DNA of 64,000 bases from Salmonella enterica subsp. enterica serovar Choleraesuis (GCA_022846635.1 AP025685.1:1116001-1180000); one strand, 5' to 3'; shown: positions 10,866 to 21,847, counted from the first letter of the stretch. The notes: generated by a model not told the origin, from the letters alone. Numbers and translations: made by a program.

Positions 10866-11765
10866 ATGTCCCGGGAACAAAGTGGCATTCTGCCTGAACA
10901 TTGCCGCGCGGCTATCTGGATTGAAGCGCGTCTGACAGGGGATCTTGATGGGCTGCGCCAGAGTGTGCGCGCTTTTTATGACAATCTTAGCCAGTTTCAG
11001 CACGGTTTTGCCGACGCGCATCTGGGGGCGGTTATCGCTTTCGGTAATGACCTGTGGCGTGAGCTGAGCGGCGGCAAAGGTGCCGGTGAGCTGAAAAGCT
11101 TTACGGCTATGGGCAAGGGGCTTGCTCCGGCAACTCAGCGCGATGTGCTGATTCATATTCAGTCACTGCGCCATGATGTTAACTTCTCTGTGGCTCAGGC
11201 AGCGGTAGCGGCTTTTGCCGGGGTACTGGAGGTTCAGGAAGAAGTTCACGGTTTCCGCTGGGTGGAAGACCGGGATCTCAGCGGTTTCGTCGACGGTACG
11301 GAAAACCCGACAGGATTAGAAGTGCGCCGCGACGTCGCTATTATCAACGATGGCGTGGATGACGGCGGCAGCTATGTCTTTACCCAGCGCTGGGAACACA
11401 ACCTCAATCAGCTTAATCGCCTGAGTGTCCATGACCAGGAGATGATTTTTGGCCGCACCAAACAGGCCAATGAAGAGATTGATGGTGATCATCGCCCGGA
11501 GACTTCGCACCTGAGCCGTGTTGACCTGAAAGAAGATGGTAAAGGGCTGAAGATTGTGCGTCAGAGCCTGCCTTACGGCACCGCCAGCGGGACTCATGGC
11601 CTGTACTTCATTGCGTACTGCGCCCGTCTGCATAATATCGAGCAGCAATTACTGAGTATGTTCGGTGAAACCGATGGTAAGCGCGACGGCATGCTGCGCT
11701 TTACTAAGCCTGTCACCGGCAGCTATTTCTTCGCTCCTTCTCTGGATCGCCTGCTGGCCCTTTAA
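10866..11765 (+). CDS. yfeX: dye-decolorizing-type heme peroxidase YfeX
   Basis: This DyP-type peroxidase of 299 residues has the same length as E. coli YfeX. It binds heme b and oxidises porphyrinogens and dyes with H2O2; an iron-release (deferrochelatase) role has been proposed and disputed. The DyP signature Gly-x-x-Asp-Gly is in [12 protein letters not shown] (about residues 139-150) and supplies the distal Asp. The proximal His lies in the [10 protein letters not shown] region (about 210-220), and the [20 protein letters not shown] block is typical. No signal peptide is visible, so it is cytoplasmic. A ribosome-binding site (TTTGGAGGAGTA) precedes the ATG. Confidence 0.97.
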   Translation: MSREQSGILPEHCRAAIWIEARLTGDLDGLRQSVRAFYDNLSQFQHGFADAHLGAVIAFGNDLWRELSGGKGAGELKSFTAMGKGLAPATQRDVLIHIQSLRHDVNFSVAQAAVAAFAGVLEVQEEVHGFRWVEDRDLSGFVDGTENPTGLEVRRDVAIINDGVDDGGSYVFTQRWEHNLNQLNRLSVHDQEMIFGRTKQANEEIDGDHRPETSHLSRVDLKEDGKGLKIVRQSLPYGTASGTHGLYFIAYCARLHNIEQQLLSMFGETDGKRDGMLRFTKPVTGSYFFAPSLDRLLAL

Positions 11766-11959
11766 TGGCCCGTTTGGAGGCGGCTATCGTCGCCTCCATC
11801 TTCCTCCGCTGACCCCGCTCAGCCGCCTGTACTCAGGCTTAGAATCTTTTGCACTTGAACATCGCCAAACGATATATAAAAGCGTTACAACTTTGTCACC
11901 CGTTATAAATAAACTGTGCTTAGTTATTCCACCGGCACGTTTCTTTTGAGGGTGAACCC

Positions 11960-12976
11960 ATGGCTGTGAAATCAATTAAGCGCACAGGCGGCGCATTGCT
12001 CGTAGCACTATTGTTAAGCGGGCAGGCGCAGGCCACGGAACTGCTAAACAGCTCTTACGACGTTTCTCGTGAGCTGTTCAGTGCATTGAATCCGCCATTC
12101 GAACAGCAGTGGGATAAACAGCACCCAGGCGATAAGCTGACCATCAAACAGTCACACGGTGGCTCGTCAAAACAGGCACTGGCAATCCTCCAGGGGCTCA
12201 AGGCCGATGTAGTGACTTATAACCAGATAACGGATGTGCAGATCCTGCACGATCGGGGCAAGCTGATCCCTGCCGACTGGCAGAGTCGCCTGGCCAATAA
12301 TAGCTCTCCGTTCTATTCCACCATGGCGTTCCTGGTGCGTAAGGGTAATCCCAAAAATATCCATGACTGGCAGGATCTGGTGCGCCCGGATGTGAAGCTT
12401 ATTTTCCCAAATCCGAAAACCTCCGGTAATGCGCGCTACACCTATCTGGCGGCGTGGGGTGCTGCCGATAAGGCCGATGGTGGCGATAAAGCGAAAACTG
12501 AAAAATTCATGACGCAGTTTTTGAAGAACGTTCAGGTATTTGATACCGGCGGTCGCGGCGCAACCACCAGCTTTGTAGAGCGTGGGCTGGGTGACGTTCT
12601 GATTAGCTTTGAATCAGAAGTCAATAATATCCGTAAACAGTATGAAGCCGATGGCTATGAAGTCGTGGTGCCAAAGGTCAACATTCTGGCTGAGTTCCCG
12701 GTAGCGTGGGTTGATAAAAACGTAAAAGCCAAGGGTACGGAACAGGCTGCGCAGGAATACCTGAAATACCTTTACAGCCCGCAGGCGCAACAAATTATCA
12801 CCAGCTATTACTACCGGGTGAACAATCCGGAACTGATGAAAAAACTGCAGGCCCAGTTCCCGCAGACTGAGCTGTTCCGGGTAGAAGATAAGTTTGGTTC
12901 ATGGCCTGAGGTGATGAAAACGCACTTCAACACCGGCGGTGAGCTGGACAAATTACTGGCGGCGGGGCGTAGCTAA
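11960..12976 (+). CDS. cysP: thiosulfate/sulfate-binding protein CysP
   Basis: CysP is the periplasmic receptor that delivers thiosulfate and sulfate to the CysTWA importer. The 338-residue precursor has a Sec signal peptide ending around AQATE. Sulfate-binding family features include [27 protein letters not shown], the adjacent [11 protein letters not shown], and [17 protein letters not shown]. The stop overlaps the ATG of cysT by one base (12976), tying the four transporter genes into one operon. In E. coli the operon is activated by CysB with N-acetylserine. I could not delimit a CysB site by eye in the 194 bases after yfeX. The E. coli upstream neighbour ucpA is absent. Confidence 0.97.
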   Translation: MAVKSIKRTGGALLVALLLSGQAQATELLNSSYDVSRELFSALNPPFEQQWDKQHPGDKLTIKQSHGGSSKQALAILQGLKADVVTYNQITDVQILHDRGKLIPADWQSRLANNSSPFYSTMAFLVRKGNPKNIHDWQDLVRPDVKLIFPNPKTSGNARYTYLAAWGAADKADGGDKAKTEKFMTQFLKNVQVFDTGGRGATTSFVERGLGDVLISFESEVNNIRKQYEADGYEVVVPKVNILAEFPVAWVDKNVKAKGTEQAAQEYLKYLYSPQAQQIITSYYYRVNNPELMKKLQAQFPQTELFRVEDKFGSWPEVMKTHFNTGGELDKLLAAGRS

Positions 12977-13809
12977 TGTTTGCTGTCTCATCGCGTCGGG
13001 TTTTGCCGGGCTTTACGCTGAGCCTGGGAACCAGCCTGCTGTTTGTCTGCCTGATCCTGCTGCTGCCGCTGAGCGCACTGGTTATGCAGCTGGCGCAGAT
13101 GAGCCTGGCGCAATACTGGGAAGTGGTGACCAATCCGCAGGTCGTCGCGGCGTATAAAGTGACTTTACTTTCGGCGGCGGTTGCTTCGGTTTTTAACGGG
13201 TTATTTGGCATGCTACTGGCGTGGATCTTAACCCGCTACCGTTTCCCAGGGCGCACATTACTGGATGCGCTTATCGACCTGCCATTTGCTCTTCCAACCG
13301 CAGTCGCGGGCCTGACCCTGGCCTCGCTATTTTCGGTACACGGTTTCTACGGCGAGTGGCTGGGGCACTTTGGCATCAAAGTGACTTATACCTGGCTTGG
13401 TATCGCCGTTGCTATGGCCTTTACCAGCATTCCGTTCGTGGTGCGTACCGTTCAGCCGGTTCTGGAGGAGTTAGGCCCGGAATATGAAGAAGCCGCTGAA
13501 ACTTTGGGCGCTACACGCTGGCAAAGCTTCCGGCGCGTGGTGTTGCCAGAGGTCTCTCCGGCATTGATGGCCGGTGTGGCGCTGTCGTTTACCCGCAGCC
13601 TGGGTGAGTTCGGGGCGATTATCTTTATCGCCGGGAATATTGCATGGAAGACAGAAGTGACTTCCCTGATGATTTTCGTGCGCCTGCAGGAGTTCGATTA
13701 TCCGGCAGCCAGCGCCATCGCATCGGTGATTTTGGCCGCGTCGTTGCTGCTGTTGTTTAGCATCAATACATTGCAGAGCCGGTTTGGGCGCCGGGTAGTG
13801 GGGCACTAA
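12976..13809 (+). CDS. cysT: sulfate/thiosulfate ABC transporter permease CysT (CysU)
   Basis: First inner-membrane subunit of the CysPTWA sulfate/thiosulfate importer, 277 residues as in E. coli. It is predicted to have six membrane helices. The cytoplasmic EAA loop that contacts the CysA ATPase is seen as EEAAETLGATRWQSFRRVVLP (about residues 172-192). The helix sequence DLPFALPTAVAGLTLA is typical of the family. It starts one base inside the end of cysP and its last base is the first base of cysW, so translation is probably coupled through the operon. Confidence 0.97.
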   Translation: MFAVSSRRVLPGFTLSLGTSLLFVCLILLLPLSALVMQLAQMSLAQYWEVVTNPQVVAAYKVTLLSAAVASVFNGLFGMLLAWILTRYRFPGRTLLDALIDLPFALPTAVAGLTLASLFSVHGFYGEWLGHFGIKVTYTWLGIAVAMAFTSIPFVVRTVQPVLEELGPEYEEAAETLGATRWQSFRRVVLPEVSPALMAGVALSFTRSLGEFGAIIFIAGNIAWKTEVTSLMIFVRLQEFDYPAASAIASVILAASLLLLFSINTLQSRFGRRVVGH

Positions 13810-14681
13810 TGGCACAGGTGATTCCGTTGAAAACCGAAATTCCAGCCCGTATCGATTGGGTTAAATGGCTACTGATAGGTCTGGGTGTTTTGGGCGCGCT
13901 GTTAATTCTGGTTGTGCCGCTGATATTTATCTTTGTTACCGCTTTTGCCGATGGGCTGGGCCCGGTGCTGACCAACCTGTCAGACCCGGATATGCTGCAC
14001 GCCATTGGCCTGACGGTCATGATTGCTCTGATTACCGTGCCGGTAAACCTGGTGTTCGGCATTTTACTGGCCTGGCTGGTTACGCGCTTTAATTTCCCAG
14101 GCCGTCAGCTATTGCTGACTTTGCTTGATATTCCGTTTGCCGTCTCGCCGGTTGTTGCTGGTCTGATTTATCTGCTGTTTTATGGCTCCAACGGCCCGCT
14201 TGGCGGCTGGCTTGATGCCCATGATTTGCAAATTATGTTTGCCTGGCCGGGTATGGTGCTGGTCACTATCTTTGTTACCTGTCCTTTTGTTGTACGTGAG
14301 CTGGTGCCGGTAATGTTGAGTCAGGGCAGCCACGAAGATGAAGCAGCAATTCTGCTGGGCGCTTCCGGGTGGCAAATGTTCCGCCGGGTCACGCTGCCAA
14401 ATATTCGCTGGGCATTGCTCTATGGCGTTGTGCTAACCAACGCCCGCGCTATCGGTGAGTTTGGCGCGGTATCGGTCGTTTCCGGTTCGATTCGCGGCGA
14501 GACGCTATCTCTGCCGCTACAAATTGAGATGCTGGAACAGGATTACAATACGGTTGGTTCTTTTACCGCAGCGGCCCTGTTGGCGCTGATGGCAGTAGTT
14601 ACATTGTGTTTAAAAAGCGCGGTGCAATGGCGTACGGCGCAGTTAGAGAAACGTGGGCAGGAGGGGACGCATGAGCATTGA
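13809..14681 (+). CDS. cysW: sulfate/thiosulfate ABC transporter permease CysW
   Basis: Second permease subunit of the CysPTWA importer, 290 residues (291 in E. coli). It pairs with CysT to form the membrane channel. The EAA motif [21 protein letters not shown] lies near residues 177-197, and the helix [20 protein letters not shown] is characteristic. The ATG overlaps the last base of cysT, and the 3' end overlaps cysA by 11 bases. Confidence 0.97.
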   Translation: MAQVIPLKTEIPARIDWVKWLLIGLGVLGALLILVVPLIFIFVTAFADGLGPVLTNLSDPDMLHAIGLTVMIALITVPVNLVFGILLAWLVTRFNFPGRQLLLTLLDIPFAVSPVVAGLIYLLFYGSNGPLGGWLDAHDLQIMFAWPGMVLVTIFVTCPFVVRELVPVMLSQGSHEDEAAILLGASGWQMFRRVTLPNIRWALLYGVVLTNARAIGEFGAVSVVSGSIRGETLSLPLQIEMLEQDYNTVGSFTAAALLALMAVVTLCLKSAVQWRTAQLEKRGQEGTHEH

Positions 14682-15756
14682 AATCGCCGCGATTAAAAAG
14701 TCTTTTGGCCGGACTCAGGTATTAAAGGATATCAACCTGGATATTCCGTCTGGTCAGATGGTGGCGCTGCTGGGGCCGTCTGGCTCCGGTAAAACGACCC
14801 TGCTGCGTATTATTGCCGGCCTGGAGCATCAGACCAGCGGTCATATTCGCTTTCATGGTACCGATGTTAGCCGCCTGCATGCGCGTGACCGTAAGGTTGG
14901 ATTTGTGTTCCAGCACTATGCGCTGTTCCGCCATATGACGGTTTTCGACAATATTGCCTTCGGGCTGACGGTGCTACCGCGGCGCGAGCGACCGGATGCG
15001 GCCACGATTCGTCGTAAAGTCACTCAGCTTCTGGAGATGGTTCAGCTGGCTCACCTGGCTGACCGTTTTCCGGCTCAGCTTTCAGGCGGTCAGAAACAGC
15101 GTGTCGCTCTGGCCCGAGCGCTGGCGGTAGAACCACAAATCCTGCTGCTGGATGAGCCATTCGGAGCCCTGGATGCCCAGGTACGTAAAGAGCTGCGCCG
15201 TTGGCTGCGTGAGCTGCATGAAGAGCTAAAATTTACCAGCGTGTTCGTGACCCACGATCAGGAAGAGGCGATGGAAGTTGCTGACCGGGTGGTGGTAATG
15301 AGCCAGGGCGACATTGAGCAGGTTGATACGCCAGAGCGGGTATGGCGTGAACCGGCAACGCGCTTTGTACTTGAGTTCCTGGGGGAAGTTAACCAGCTTG
15401 AAGGTAAAATTAGCGGCGGCCAGTTCCACGTGGGAGCGCACCGCTGGCCGCTGGGCTACACCCCGGCATGGCAGGGCGATGTGACGCTGTTCCTGCGCCC
15501 TTGGGAAGTTGATGTCAGCCGTCGCACCAGCCTCGAATCCCCTTTACCAGTACAGGTTCTTGAGGCCAGCCCGCGCGGTCATTTTATTCAACTGGTAGTA
15601 CAGCCTATTGGCTGGGGGCATCAACCGCTGACGGTGGTATTACATGAAGAGATCCCCCCTGCGCGCGGCGAGCGGCTGTTTGTTGGATTACAGAATGCGC
15701 GGCTGTACCATGATAAGACTCGTATCGAGAGCGTTGCTCTGGCACGCAGCGCCTGA
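14671..15756 (+). CDS. cysA: sulfate/thiosulfate ABC transporter ATPase CysA
   Basis: ATP-hydrolysing subunit that powers the CysTW permease. The 361-residue protein has Walker [10 protein letters not shown] (about residues 34-42), a Q-loop FQHYALF, the ABC signature LSGGQKQR (about 135-142) and Walker [12 protein letters not shown], then the switch His in [12 protein letters not shown]-terminal TOBE-like regulatory domain follows (about 240-361). I start at ATG 14671 (MSIEIA) because it matches the family and is preceded by GGCAGGAGGGGACGC; an in-frame start at 14653 would add six residues. It overlaps cysW by 11 bases. A terminator follows before cysM. Confidence 0.97.
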   Translation: MSIEIAAIKKSFGRTQVLKDINLDIPSGQMVALLGPSGSGKTTLLRIIAGLEHQTSGHIRFHGTDVSRLHARDRKVGFVFQHYALFRHMTVFDNIAFGLTVLPRRERPDAATIRRKVTQLLEMVQLAHLADRFPAQLSGGQKQRVALARALAVEPQILLLDEPFGALDAQVRKELRRWLRELHEELKFTSVFVTHDQEEAMEVADRVVVMSQGDIEQVDTPERVWREPATRFVLEFLGEVNQLEGKISGGQFHVGAHRWPLGYTPAWQGDVTLFLRPWEVDVSRRTSLESPLPVQVLEASPRGHFIQLVVQPIGWGHQPLTVVLHEEIPPARGERLFVGLQNARLYHDKTRIESVALARSA

Positions 15757-15777
15757 TAGCTTTAAGAACACCCAACG

Positions 15778-15801
15778 GGCGACCTCTGGGTCGCCTTTTT
15801 T
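15778..15801 (+). terminator. intrinsic terminator between cysA and cysM
   Basis: Arms GGCGACC (15778-15784) and GGTCGCC (15789-15795) are followed by six T (15796-15801). The T-run directly abuts an in-frame ATG of the cysM frame, so transcription of cysM by read-through would be attenuated here. Confidence 0.85.
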
Positions 15802-15816
15802 ATGCGTGGACGCACC

Positions 15817-16728
15817 TTGAATACTTTACAGCAAACTATCGGTAATACGCCGTTAGTCCGGTTGCAGCACCTGTGCCCGGCCAATGGCAGCGAAATCTGG
15901 GTCAAACTGGAGGGCAATAATCCGGCCGGTTCGGTTAAAGACCGGGCCGCGCTATCGATGATAAGCGAAGCCGAGAAGCGGGGCGATATTCGCCCGGGCG
16001 ATGTGCTTATCGAAGCGACTAGCGGGAATACCGGCATTGCACTGGCAATGATTGCGGCCCTCAAGGGCTATCACATGAAGCTGCTCATGCCGGACAACAT
16101 GAGCATGGAGCGCAAAGCAGCGATGCGGGCCTATGGCGCGGAGCTTATTCTGGTCTCTAAAGAAGAGGGGATGGAAGGGGCTCGTGAACTGGCTCAAAGC
16201 ATGGCGGCGCGCGGTGAGGGCTGGTTGCTGGATCAGTTTAATAACCCGGATAATCCGCAGGCACACTACCGCACCACTGGCCCGGAGATCTGGCAACAGA
16301 CTAACGGGCGGATTACTCATTTTGTCTCCAGTATGGGGACTACCGGAACCATTACCGGCGTTGGGCGCTTTCTACGCGAGCAACCGGGGGCCGTGAGCAT
16401 CGTCGGTTTACAGCCCGACGAAGGGAGTAGTATTCCGGGTATTCGCCGCTGGCCGCAGGCCTGGCTGCCGGGCATCTTCGATGCTTCGGTCGTGGATAAA
16501 GTGCTGGATATGAGCCAGACCGAAGCGGAAAACTGTATGCGCGAACTGGCACGTCGGGAAGGATTATTCTGCGGGGTTAGCTCCGGCGGTGCGGTTGCCG
16601 GCGCGATCCGCGTAGCGCTGGATCAGCCGGGATCGGTCGTGGTGGCGATTATTTGCGATCGTGGAGATCGCTACCTATCTACCGGCGTCTTTAATGATGA
16701 AAGCTTTCACCACGGTTCGGGGATCTAG
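15817..16728 (+). CDS. cysM: O-acetylserine sulfhydrylase B (cysteine synthase B) CysM
   Basis: CysM is a PLP enzyme that makes cysteine from O-acetylserine with sulfide, or S-sulfocysteine with thiosulfate. PLP is bound by the Lys in NPAGSVKDRAALSMI, with the [11 protein letters not shown] loop and the phosphate-binding GTTGTITGV loop. I favour the TTG start at 15817. It gives MNTLQQTIGNTPLV, exactly the 303 residues of E. coli CysM, whereas the ATG at 15802 touches the T-run of the cysA terminator and adds five residues. Thiosulfate use links CysM to the upstream thiosulfate importer. The start choice remains uncertain; the identity does not. Confidence 0.96.
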   Translation: MNTLQQTIGNTPLVRLQHLCPANGSEIWVKLEGNNPAGSVKDRAALSMISEAEKRGDIRPGDVLIEATSGNTGIALAMIAALKGYHMKLLMPDNMSMERKAAMRAYGAELILVSKEEGMEGARELAQSMAARGEGWLLDQFNNPDNPQAHYRTTGPEIWQQTNGRITHFVSSMGTTGTITGVGRFLREQPGAVSIVGLQPDEGSSIPGIRRWPQAWLPGIFDASVVDKVLDMSQTEAENCMRELARREGLFCGVSSGGAVAGAIRVALDQPGSVVVAIICDRGDRYLSTGVFNDESFHHGSGI

Positions 16729-16864
16729 CTTTCAAATAAGCTCTGCTAATGCATTGCTACTTTATTCCTCGCTTGTCTGAACGCTTTTAGCGCGGCACTA
16801 TGGCAGCAAAATTATAGTTACCGCGCCGTCAAGTGCGCGGAGCATACAGGGAATGAGGTATCAA

Positions 16865-17710
16865 ATGTCAGTCGCTATCGCTATGTTTAACGATCCCGCC
16901 AGAGCCTTTCAGGCGGATATTGTCGCGGTTCAGTCGCAGGTTATTTATGGCAGCGTGGGCAACAGCGTGGCGGTACCCGCCATCCGTCAGCACCAGCTAA
17001 ACGTGCTGGCGGTGCCTACCGTCTTATTCAGCAATACTCCCCATTACAGCTCCTTTTACGGCGGCGTCATTCCTGACGACTGGTTCAAAGGTTACTTACA
17101 GGCCCTGAATGAACGCTCGGCTCTGGGCCGTCTCAAAGCGGTAACCAGCGGCTATATGGGCAGCGCATCGCAGATTGAACTGCTGGCTCAATGGCTAAAG
17201 ACGCTTAAAGCCAGCCATCCTGACCTGCTAATTATGGTCGATCCGGTTATTGGCGATACCGATAGCGGTATCTACGTGAAACCGGGCATTCCGGAAGCCT
17301 ACCGCGAGCACCTGGTTCCGCTGGCCCAGGGCATTACTCCTAACCATTTTGAGCTGCAAACGCTGACCGGCATGACCTGCGACTCCCAGGAGAGCACGAT
17401 TGCGGCGGCTCGCAGTCTGCTTTCTGAAACCTTGCGTTGGGTAGTGGTTACCAGCGCGGCAGGAAGCGTAGCTGACAGCATTCAGGTGCTGGTGGTGACT
17501 AAGGATGAGTATGTTGCCGTTGAGCACGAGAAAATAGCGACTGAGCTAAAGGGGACTGGCGATCTGTTTTGTGCCGAACTGGTCAGTTCGTTGGTTCAGG
17601 GGCTGGAGCTTAAAGACGCCGTAATCCACGCCGGTAACCGGGTGCTGGAAGTGATGCGCTATACGCTGGATAACGGCTTTTATGAGCTGGTTCTGCCACC
17701 AGTTGCGTAA
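16865..17710 (+). CDS. pdxK: pyridoxal/pyridoxine/pyridoxamine kinase PdxK
   Basis: PdxK phosphorylates pyridoxine, pyridoxal and pyridoxamine in the vitamin B6 salvage pathway. The 281-residue protein (283 in E. coli) has the ribokinase-like fold. Visible motifs are VYGSVGNS-like [15 protein letters not shown] near the N-terminus, [15 protein letters not shown] in the middle, and the catalytic anion-hole motif [12 protein letters not shown] near residue 222, with the catalytic Asp. ATG 16865 follows GAGGTATCAA, a better-placed ribosome-binding site than that of the ATG at 16853. It lies between cysM and crr, transcribed toward crr, as in E. coli. Confidence 0.95.
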   Translation: MSVAIAMFNDPARAFQADIVAVQSQVIYGSVGNSVAVPAIRQHQLNVLAVPTVLFSNTPHYSSFYGGVIPDDWFKGYLQALNERSALGRLKAVTSGYMGSASQIELLAQWLKTLKASHPDLLIMVDPVIGDTDSGIYVKPGIPEAYREHLVPLAQGITPNHFELQTLTGMTCDSQESTIAAARSLLSETLRWVVVTSAAGSVADSIQVLVVTKDEYVAVEHEKIATELKGTGDLFCAELVSSLVQGLELKDAVIHAGNRVLEVMRYTLDNGFYELVLPPVA

Positions 17711-17718
17711 TTCAGGCA

Positions 17719-17746
17719 TAAAAAAACGGCGCCGGAGCGCCGTTTT
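17719..17746. terminator. bidirectional terminator between pdxK and crr
   Basis: Stem CGGCGC / GCGCCG with loop CGGA is flanked by an A-run (17719-17726) and a T-run (17743-17746), between convergent genes. Confidence 0.85.
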
Positions 17747-17763
17747 CAATTGAGATAAGCAAC

Positions 17764-18273
17764 TTACTTCTTGATACGCATTACCGGCGTTTCAGCCAGA
17801 ACGACGCTACCAGTCAGTTTGTTCAGCTCTTTGATCTCGTCCATGTTGGAGATAACTACTGGAGTCAGAGTAGATTTTGCTTTCTCTTCCAGCAACGGCA
17901 GATCGAATTCGATTACCGGATCGCCAACTTTAACGCGCTGACCTTCTTCAGCAATACGTTTGAAACCTTCGCCTTTCAGTTCAACGGTATCGATACCGAA
18001 GTGAACAAACAGCTCAATACCACTATCAGATTCGATAGAGAAAGCGTGGTTGGTTTCAAAAATCTTGCCGATAGTGCCATCTACCGGAGCGACCATTTTG
18101 TTACCGGTAGGTTTGATTGCAATACCATCGCCCACAATCTTTTCAGCGAACACCACATCCGGCACGTCTTCAATGTTGACGATCTCGCCAGATAACGGAG
18201 CAATAATCTCAATGGTTCCGGTGTCTTTCTTCTCATCGGAAACCAGAGATTTCAACTTATCGAACAACCCCAT
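17764..18273 (-). CDS. crr: PTS glucose-specific enzyme IIA (EIIA-Glc)
   Basis: EIIA-Glc receives phosphate from HPr and passes it to EIICB-Glc. Its phosphorylation state controls adenylate cyclase and inducer exclusion. The 169-residue length equals E. coli Crr. The phosphorylated His is in [18 protein letters not shown] (around residue 91), with the partner His in the [14 protein letters not shown] segment (around 76). The N-terminal [19 protein letters not shown] amphipathic region is conserved. It is the third gene of ptsH-ptsI-crr, 39 bases after ptsI. Confidence 0.99.
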   Translation of the reverse strand: MGLFDKLKSLVSDEKKDTGTIEIIAPLSGEIVNIEDVPDVVFAEKIVGDGIAIKPTGNKMVAPVDGTIGKIFETNHAFSIESDSGIELFVHFGIDTVELKGEGFKRIAEEGQRVKVGDPVIEFDLPLLEEKAKSTLTPVVISNMDEIKELNKLTGSVVLAETPVMRIKK

Positions 18274-18312
18274 GATCTTCTCCTAACAGTAATTTGGGCC
18301 GCATCTCGTGGA

Positions 18313-20040
18313 TTAGCAGATTGTTTTTTCTTCAATAAACTTGTTAACCAGTGCCATTAACTCGTCCGTTGTCGGTTGAGCCAGCGCCTGATCTGCTAAC
18401 ACCTTCGCATCTTCGAAGTTAGTGTTGCGGATTATCTTCTTGATGCGCGGGATAGAAATGGCACTCATACTGAATTCATCCAGCCCCATCCCAAGCAACA
18501 GAAGTGTAGCACGTTCATCGCCAGCAAGCTCTCCACACATTCCGGTCCATTTACCTTCAGCATGAGATGCATCAATAACTTGCTTAATTAGATTAAGCAC
18601 AGATGGAGACATCGGCTGGTAGAGATGGGAGATCATATCATTACCGCGGTCAACTGCCAGAGTATATTGCGTCAGATCATTGGTGCCAATACTAAAGAAA
18701 TCAACTTCTTTGGCCAGATGATGAGCAATTGTCGCGGCAGCAGGGGTTTCTACCATCACGCCAATTTCAATAGTTTCATCAAAGGCTTTACCTTCAGAGC
18801 GCAGTTCGGCTTTATAACCTTCCAGCGCTTCTTTCAGTGCGCGCACTTCTTCCACGGAGATAATCATCGGGAACATGATGCGCAGTTTACCGAAAGCCGA
18901 TGCCCGCAGAATCGCACGCAGCTGATCGCGCAGGATTTCACGACGGTCCAGCGCGATACGTATTGCACGCCAGCCGAGGAACGGGTTTTCTTCTTTCGGG
19001 AAGTTCATGTATGGCAGCTCTTTATCACCGCCAATGTCCATGGTACGCACGATAACTGCCTGAGAACCGCAGGCTTCCGCCACGGCTTTATAGGCGTTGA
19101 ACTGCTCGTCTTCGGTTGGCAGCGCGTCGCGGTCCATAAACAGGAATTCGGTACGGTACAGGCCTACGCCTTCAGCACCGTTACGCTCAGCACCGGCGAC
19201 ATCGCGCACGGTACCAATGTTAGCAACCACTTCGACCTGATGGCCGTCGAGAGTGATAGCCGGTAAATCTTTAAGTTTAGCCAGTTCAGCTTTCTCTTCT
19301 GCAACCTGAGCCTGCGCGGCGCGCATAGCTTCAATTTCGTCGTCAGAAGGGTTAACCAGAACTTTGTTGTTTACCGCGTCCAGGATCAGGTAATCACCGT
19401 TTTTCACCTGGGTAGTAACGTCGCCAGTACCTACGATAGCCGGCAGCTCAAGCGAGCGGGCCATGATAGAGGTATGGGAGGTGCGGCCGCCGATATCAGT
19501 AATGAAACCCAGAACCTTTTTCAGGTTGAGCTGTGCGGTTTCAGACGGCGTTAAGTCGGCTGCTACCAGGATAACTTCATCCTGAATAGAGCTTAAATCG
19601 ATGATGGCGAGACCCAGGATGTTACGCAGCAGGCGTTTGCCGATATCGCGCACATCAGCGGCACGTTCTTTCAGATACTCATCGTCGAGTTCTTCCAGTG
19701 CGGTGGCCTGGCCTTCGATAACTTCGTAAGCAGCCGCGTCGGCAGTTACGTGCTTATCTTTAATCAGGGCTACGATTTCCTGCTCCAGCTCCTCATCTTC
19801 GAGCAGCATGATATGCCCTTCAAAGATGGCCTCTTTTTCTTCACCGAAAGTCTCACCAGCCTTAACTTTGATGGCTTCCAGCTGGGCGGCAGCTTTGGTG
19901 CGACCGCTCAGGAAACGTTCTACTTCCTGATCAACCTTATCGGCAGAGATTTTTTTCCGGTCGATGACAATTTCATCTTCTTTCAGCAGAAGTGCCTTGC
20001 CAAAAGCGATACCCGGGGATGCTAAAATGCCTGAAATCAT
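18313..20040 (-). CDS. ptsI: phosphoenolpyruvate-protein phosphotransferase (PTS enzyme I)
   Basis: Enzyme I takes phosphate from PEP and phosphorylates HPr, the first step of all PTS sugar uptake. It has 575 residues, as in E. coli. The phosphorylated His lies in [13 protein letters not shown] (about residue 189). The C-terminal PEP-binding barrel carries [13 protein letters not shown] (about 291-303), [12 protein letters not shown] and the [10 protein letters not shown] active-site Cys motif (about 500-509). It lies 47 bases downstream of ptsH and 39 upstream of crr on the same strand, the standard pts operon. Regulation by CRP and Cra is known in E. coli. Confidence 0.99.
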   Translation of the reverse strand: MISGILASPGIAFGKALLLKEDEIVIDRKKISADKVDQEVERFLSGRTKAAAQLEAIKVKAGETFGEEKEAIFEGHIMLLEDEELEQEIVALIKDKHVTADAAAYEVIEGQATALEELDDEYLKERAADVRDIGKRLLRNILGLAIIDLSSIQDEVILVAADLTPSETAQLNLKKVLGFITDIGGRTSHTSIMARSLELPAIVGTGDVTTQVKNGDYLILDAVNNKVLVNPSDDEIEAMRAAQAQVAEEKAELAKLKDLPAITLDGHQVEVVANIGTVRDVAGAERNGAEGVGLYRTEFLFMDRDALPTEDEQFNAYKAVAEACGSQAVIVRTMDIGGDKELPYMNFPKEENPFLGWRAIRIALDRREILRDQLRAILRASAFGKLRIMFPMIISVEEVRALKEALEGYKAELRSEGKAFDETIEIGVMVETPAAATIAHHLAKEVDFFSIGTNDLTQYTLAVDRGNDMISHLYQPMSPSVLNLIKQVIDASHAEGKWTGMCGELAGDERATLLLLGMGLDEFSMSAISIPRIKKIIRNTNFEDAKVLADQALAQPTTDELMALVNKFIEEKTIC

Positions 20041-20087
20041 AACCCTTCCTTACTTATAACTGATTGTAAAACGAACCCGCTAATCGC

Positions 20088-20345
20088 TTACTCGAGCTCA
20101 GCCATCAGTTTTACCAGATGCTCAACTGCTTTCTGCTCGTCTTCGCCTTCAGCGGCGATGGTGACTACAGTCCCCTGAGTCAGACCCAGAGTTTGCAGTT
20201 TGAACAGGCTTTTAGCGCTCGCGCTTTTGCCGTTAGAGGTTACGGTGATATCAGACGTGAAACCTTTCGCTTCTTTCACAAACTGTGCAGCAGGGCGGGT
20301 GTGGAGGCCGTTCGGAGCGGTGATGGTAACTTCTTGCTGGAACAT
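20088..20345 (-). CDS. ptsH: phosphocarrier protein HPr
   Basis: HPr shuttles phosphate from enzyme I to the sugar-specific EIIA proteins. It has 85 residues. The phosphorylated His15 is in [17 protein letters not shown], and the Ser46 region reads [14 protein letters not shown]. It is the first gene of ptsH-ptsI-crr. The sequence is essentially that of E. coli HPr. Confidence 0.99.
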   Translation of the reverse strand: MFQQEVTITAPNGLHTRPAAQFVKEAKGFTSDITVTSNGKSASAKSLFKLQTLGLTQGTVVTIAAEGEDEQKAVEHLVKLMAELE

Positions 20346-20680
20346 TGTATTTCCCCAACTTATAGGTTTAGTGTTCTGGAACTAAAGTTTAGCCTGGTGA
20401 CTAAAATTTAGCCTTTCCTGATAGCGCTGGTGTGACGGAACATTTCACGAGAAGCCTTTCTCGATGATGCCTGCAACAGACATCCATTCATCCTGATTAT
20501 GCTCTCGAAACGTTAATCATTATGCCGCGAAAAGAGAGTCGTAACCAAACCAATAAATCGATTCAGCATTGGGCGGCGTCAATGATTAATTTCGCGCACC
20601 AAAATAATTACTGGGTTAAATACCAGACCGGGATAGGGGACGCAATGGCAGGGTGGGTAAAACTTTGAGGAAATCCACAA
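20346..20680. other. pts operon upstream regulatory region
   Basis: 335 bases without a gene, between the ptsH start and the cysK terminator. In E. coli this interval holds the P0/P1 promoters with CRP, Cra and Mlc sites. Here I can point only to a Cra-like palindrome (20554-20565). No CRP box of canonical spacing is visible to me. Confidence 0.55.
20554..20565 (-). promoter_or_regulatory. putative Cra (FruR) operator upstream of ptsH
   Basis: On the minus strand the sequence reads TGAATCGATTTA. It resembles the Cra consensus (TGAAtCGaTTcA-like) and the Cra site known upstream of E. coli ptsH. It lies 209-220 bases before the ptsH start codon. Confidence 0.5.
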
Positions 20681-20706
20681 AAAAGCACCCGCGCGGGTGC
20701 TTTTTT
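20681..20706. terminator. terminator downstream of cysK
   Basis: Arms AGCACCC and GGGTGCT form a hairpin with A-run and T-run flanks. It is placed 26 bases after the cysK stop on the minus strand. Confidence 0.9.
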
Positions 20707-20731
20707 AAGCATGTTTTTGCCGTGAGTGCTA

Positions 20732-21700
20732 TTAACCGAGCTCCTTCTCAGTGAACAGATCGGCGAACAATGCGGTGCTCAAATAACGCTCACCAGACGA
20801 TGGCAAAATGACCACGATGTTCTTATTGGCGAAAGCTTCGTCTTTCTGCAACTCGAGTGCAGCAGCAACGGCAGCACCAGAAGATATACCGGCCAGGATG
20901 CCTTCTTCTTCCATCAAACGACGAGCGGTTGAGATGGCGTCCTCATTAGAGATACCGATAACCCGGTCGACCAGATTCAGATCAAGGTTGCCTGGAATAA
21001 AGCCTGCGCCGATGCCCTGAATTTTATGCGGGCCGGGTTTTAACTCTTCACCGGCCAGCGCCTGAGCGATAACCGGAGAGTCGGAAGGCTCAACGGCAAT
21101 GGACAGCAGATCTTTTTTACCTTTGGTGTTTTTAATATAGCGGCTGACACCAGTCAGCGTACCGCCGGTACCCACGCCTGCGATAAACACATCCACTGCG
21201 CCATCGGTGTCTTCCCAGATTTCCGGGCCGGTGGTTTTTTCGTGGATTTCTGGGTTTGCCGGATTGCTAAACTGTTGCAGCAGCAGATATTTCTGCGGAT
21301 CGCTGGCCACAATCTCTTCGGCTTTCTGGATTGCGCCCTTCATTCCTTTAGCGCCTTCGGTCAGCACCAGGTTTGCACCCAACGCTTTTAGCAACTTGCG
21401 GCGCTCCACGCTCATGGTTTCCGGCATGGTCAGGGTCAGCTTATAACCGCGGGCAGCAGCTACGTAGGCAAGAGCGATACCGGTGTTGCCGCTGGTAGGT
21501 TCGACCAGTTCAACGCCAGGTTTCAGCACGCCGCGTTTTTCTGCATCCCAAATCATATTGGCGCCGATACGGCATTTAACGCTGAAGCTCGGGTTGCGCG
21601 ATTCCACTTTCGCCAGAATACGACCGTTGCCGATGCGGTTGAGTCGAACCAGCGGCGTGTGGCCGATAGTCAGCGAGTTATCTTCATAAATCTTACTCAT
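20732..21700 (-). CDS. cysK: cysteine synthase A (O-acetylserine sulfhydrylase A)
   Basis: CysK makes cysteine from O-acetylserine and sulfide and binds the CysE C-terminus in the cysteine synthase complex. It has 322 residues (323 in E. coli). The PLP-binding Lys lies in [16 protein letters not shown] (about residue 42), and the CysE-tail/substrate loop is [14 protein letters not shown]. The phosphate-binding [15 protein letters not shown] segment is near 175-190. This is the major aerobic enzyme; CysM 5 kb away is the thiosulfate-using isoform. It is transcribed after cysZ in the same direction, with a hairpin between them. Confidence 0.99.
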   Translation of the reverse strand: MSKIYEDNSLTIGHTPLVRLNRIGNGRILAKVESRNPSFSVKCRIGANMIWDAEKRGVLKPGVELVEPTSGNTGIALAYVAAARGYKLTLTMPETMSVERRKLLKALGANLVLTEGAKGMKGAIQKAEEIVASDPQKYLLLQQFSNPANPEIHEKTTGPEIWEDTDGAVDVFIAGVGTGGTLTGVSRYIKNTKGKKDLLSIAVEPSDSPVIAQALAGEELKPGPHKIQGIGAGFIPGNLDLNLVDRVIGISNEDAISTARRLMEEEGILAGISSGAAVAAALELQKDEAFANKNIVVILPSSGERYLSTALFADLFTEKELG

Positions 21701-21847
21701 GGCCCGTCCTTAACTCTATGAATTTTGAGAACAGCTTGCTGTGCTCCACCTTGTTATCGGTCTAGAATAACCGCTCAGGATTTATGCGGAAGTAAGCAAT
21801 TCGTATATCTATATGCTTATCTGAAATAATAGGTTGTTTCCAGGAAT

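Noticed and set aside
20346..20680. CRP site TGTGA...TCAC upstream of ptsH
   Set aside because: The half-sites (TGTGACGG and TTCACG) are spaced too far apart for a canonical CRP box.
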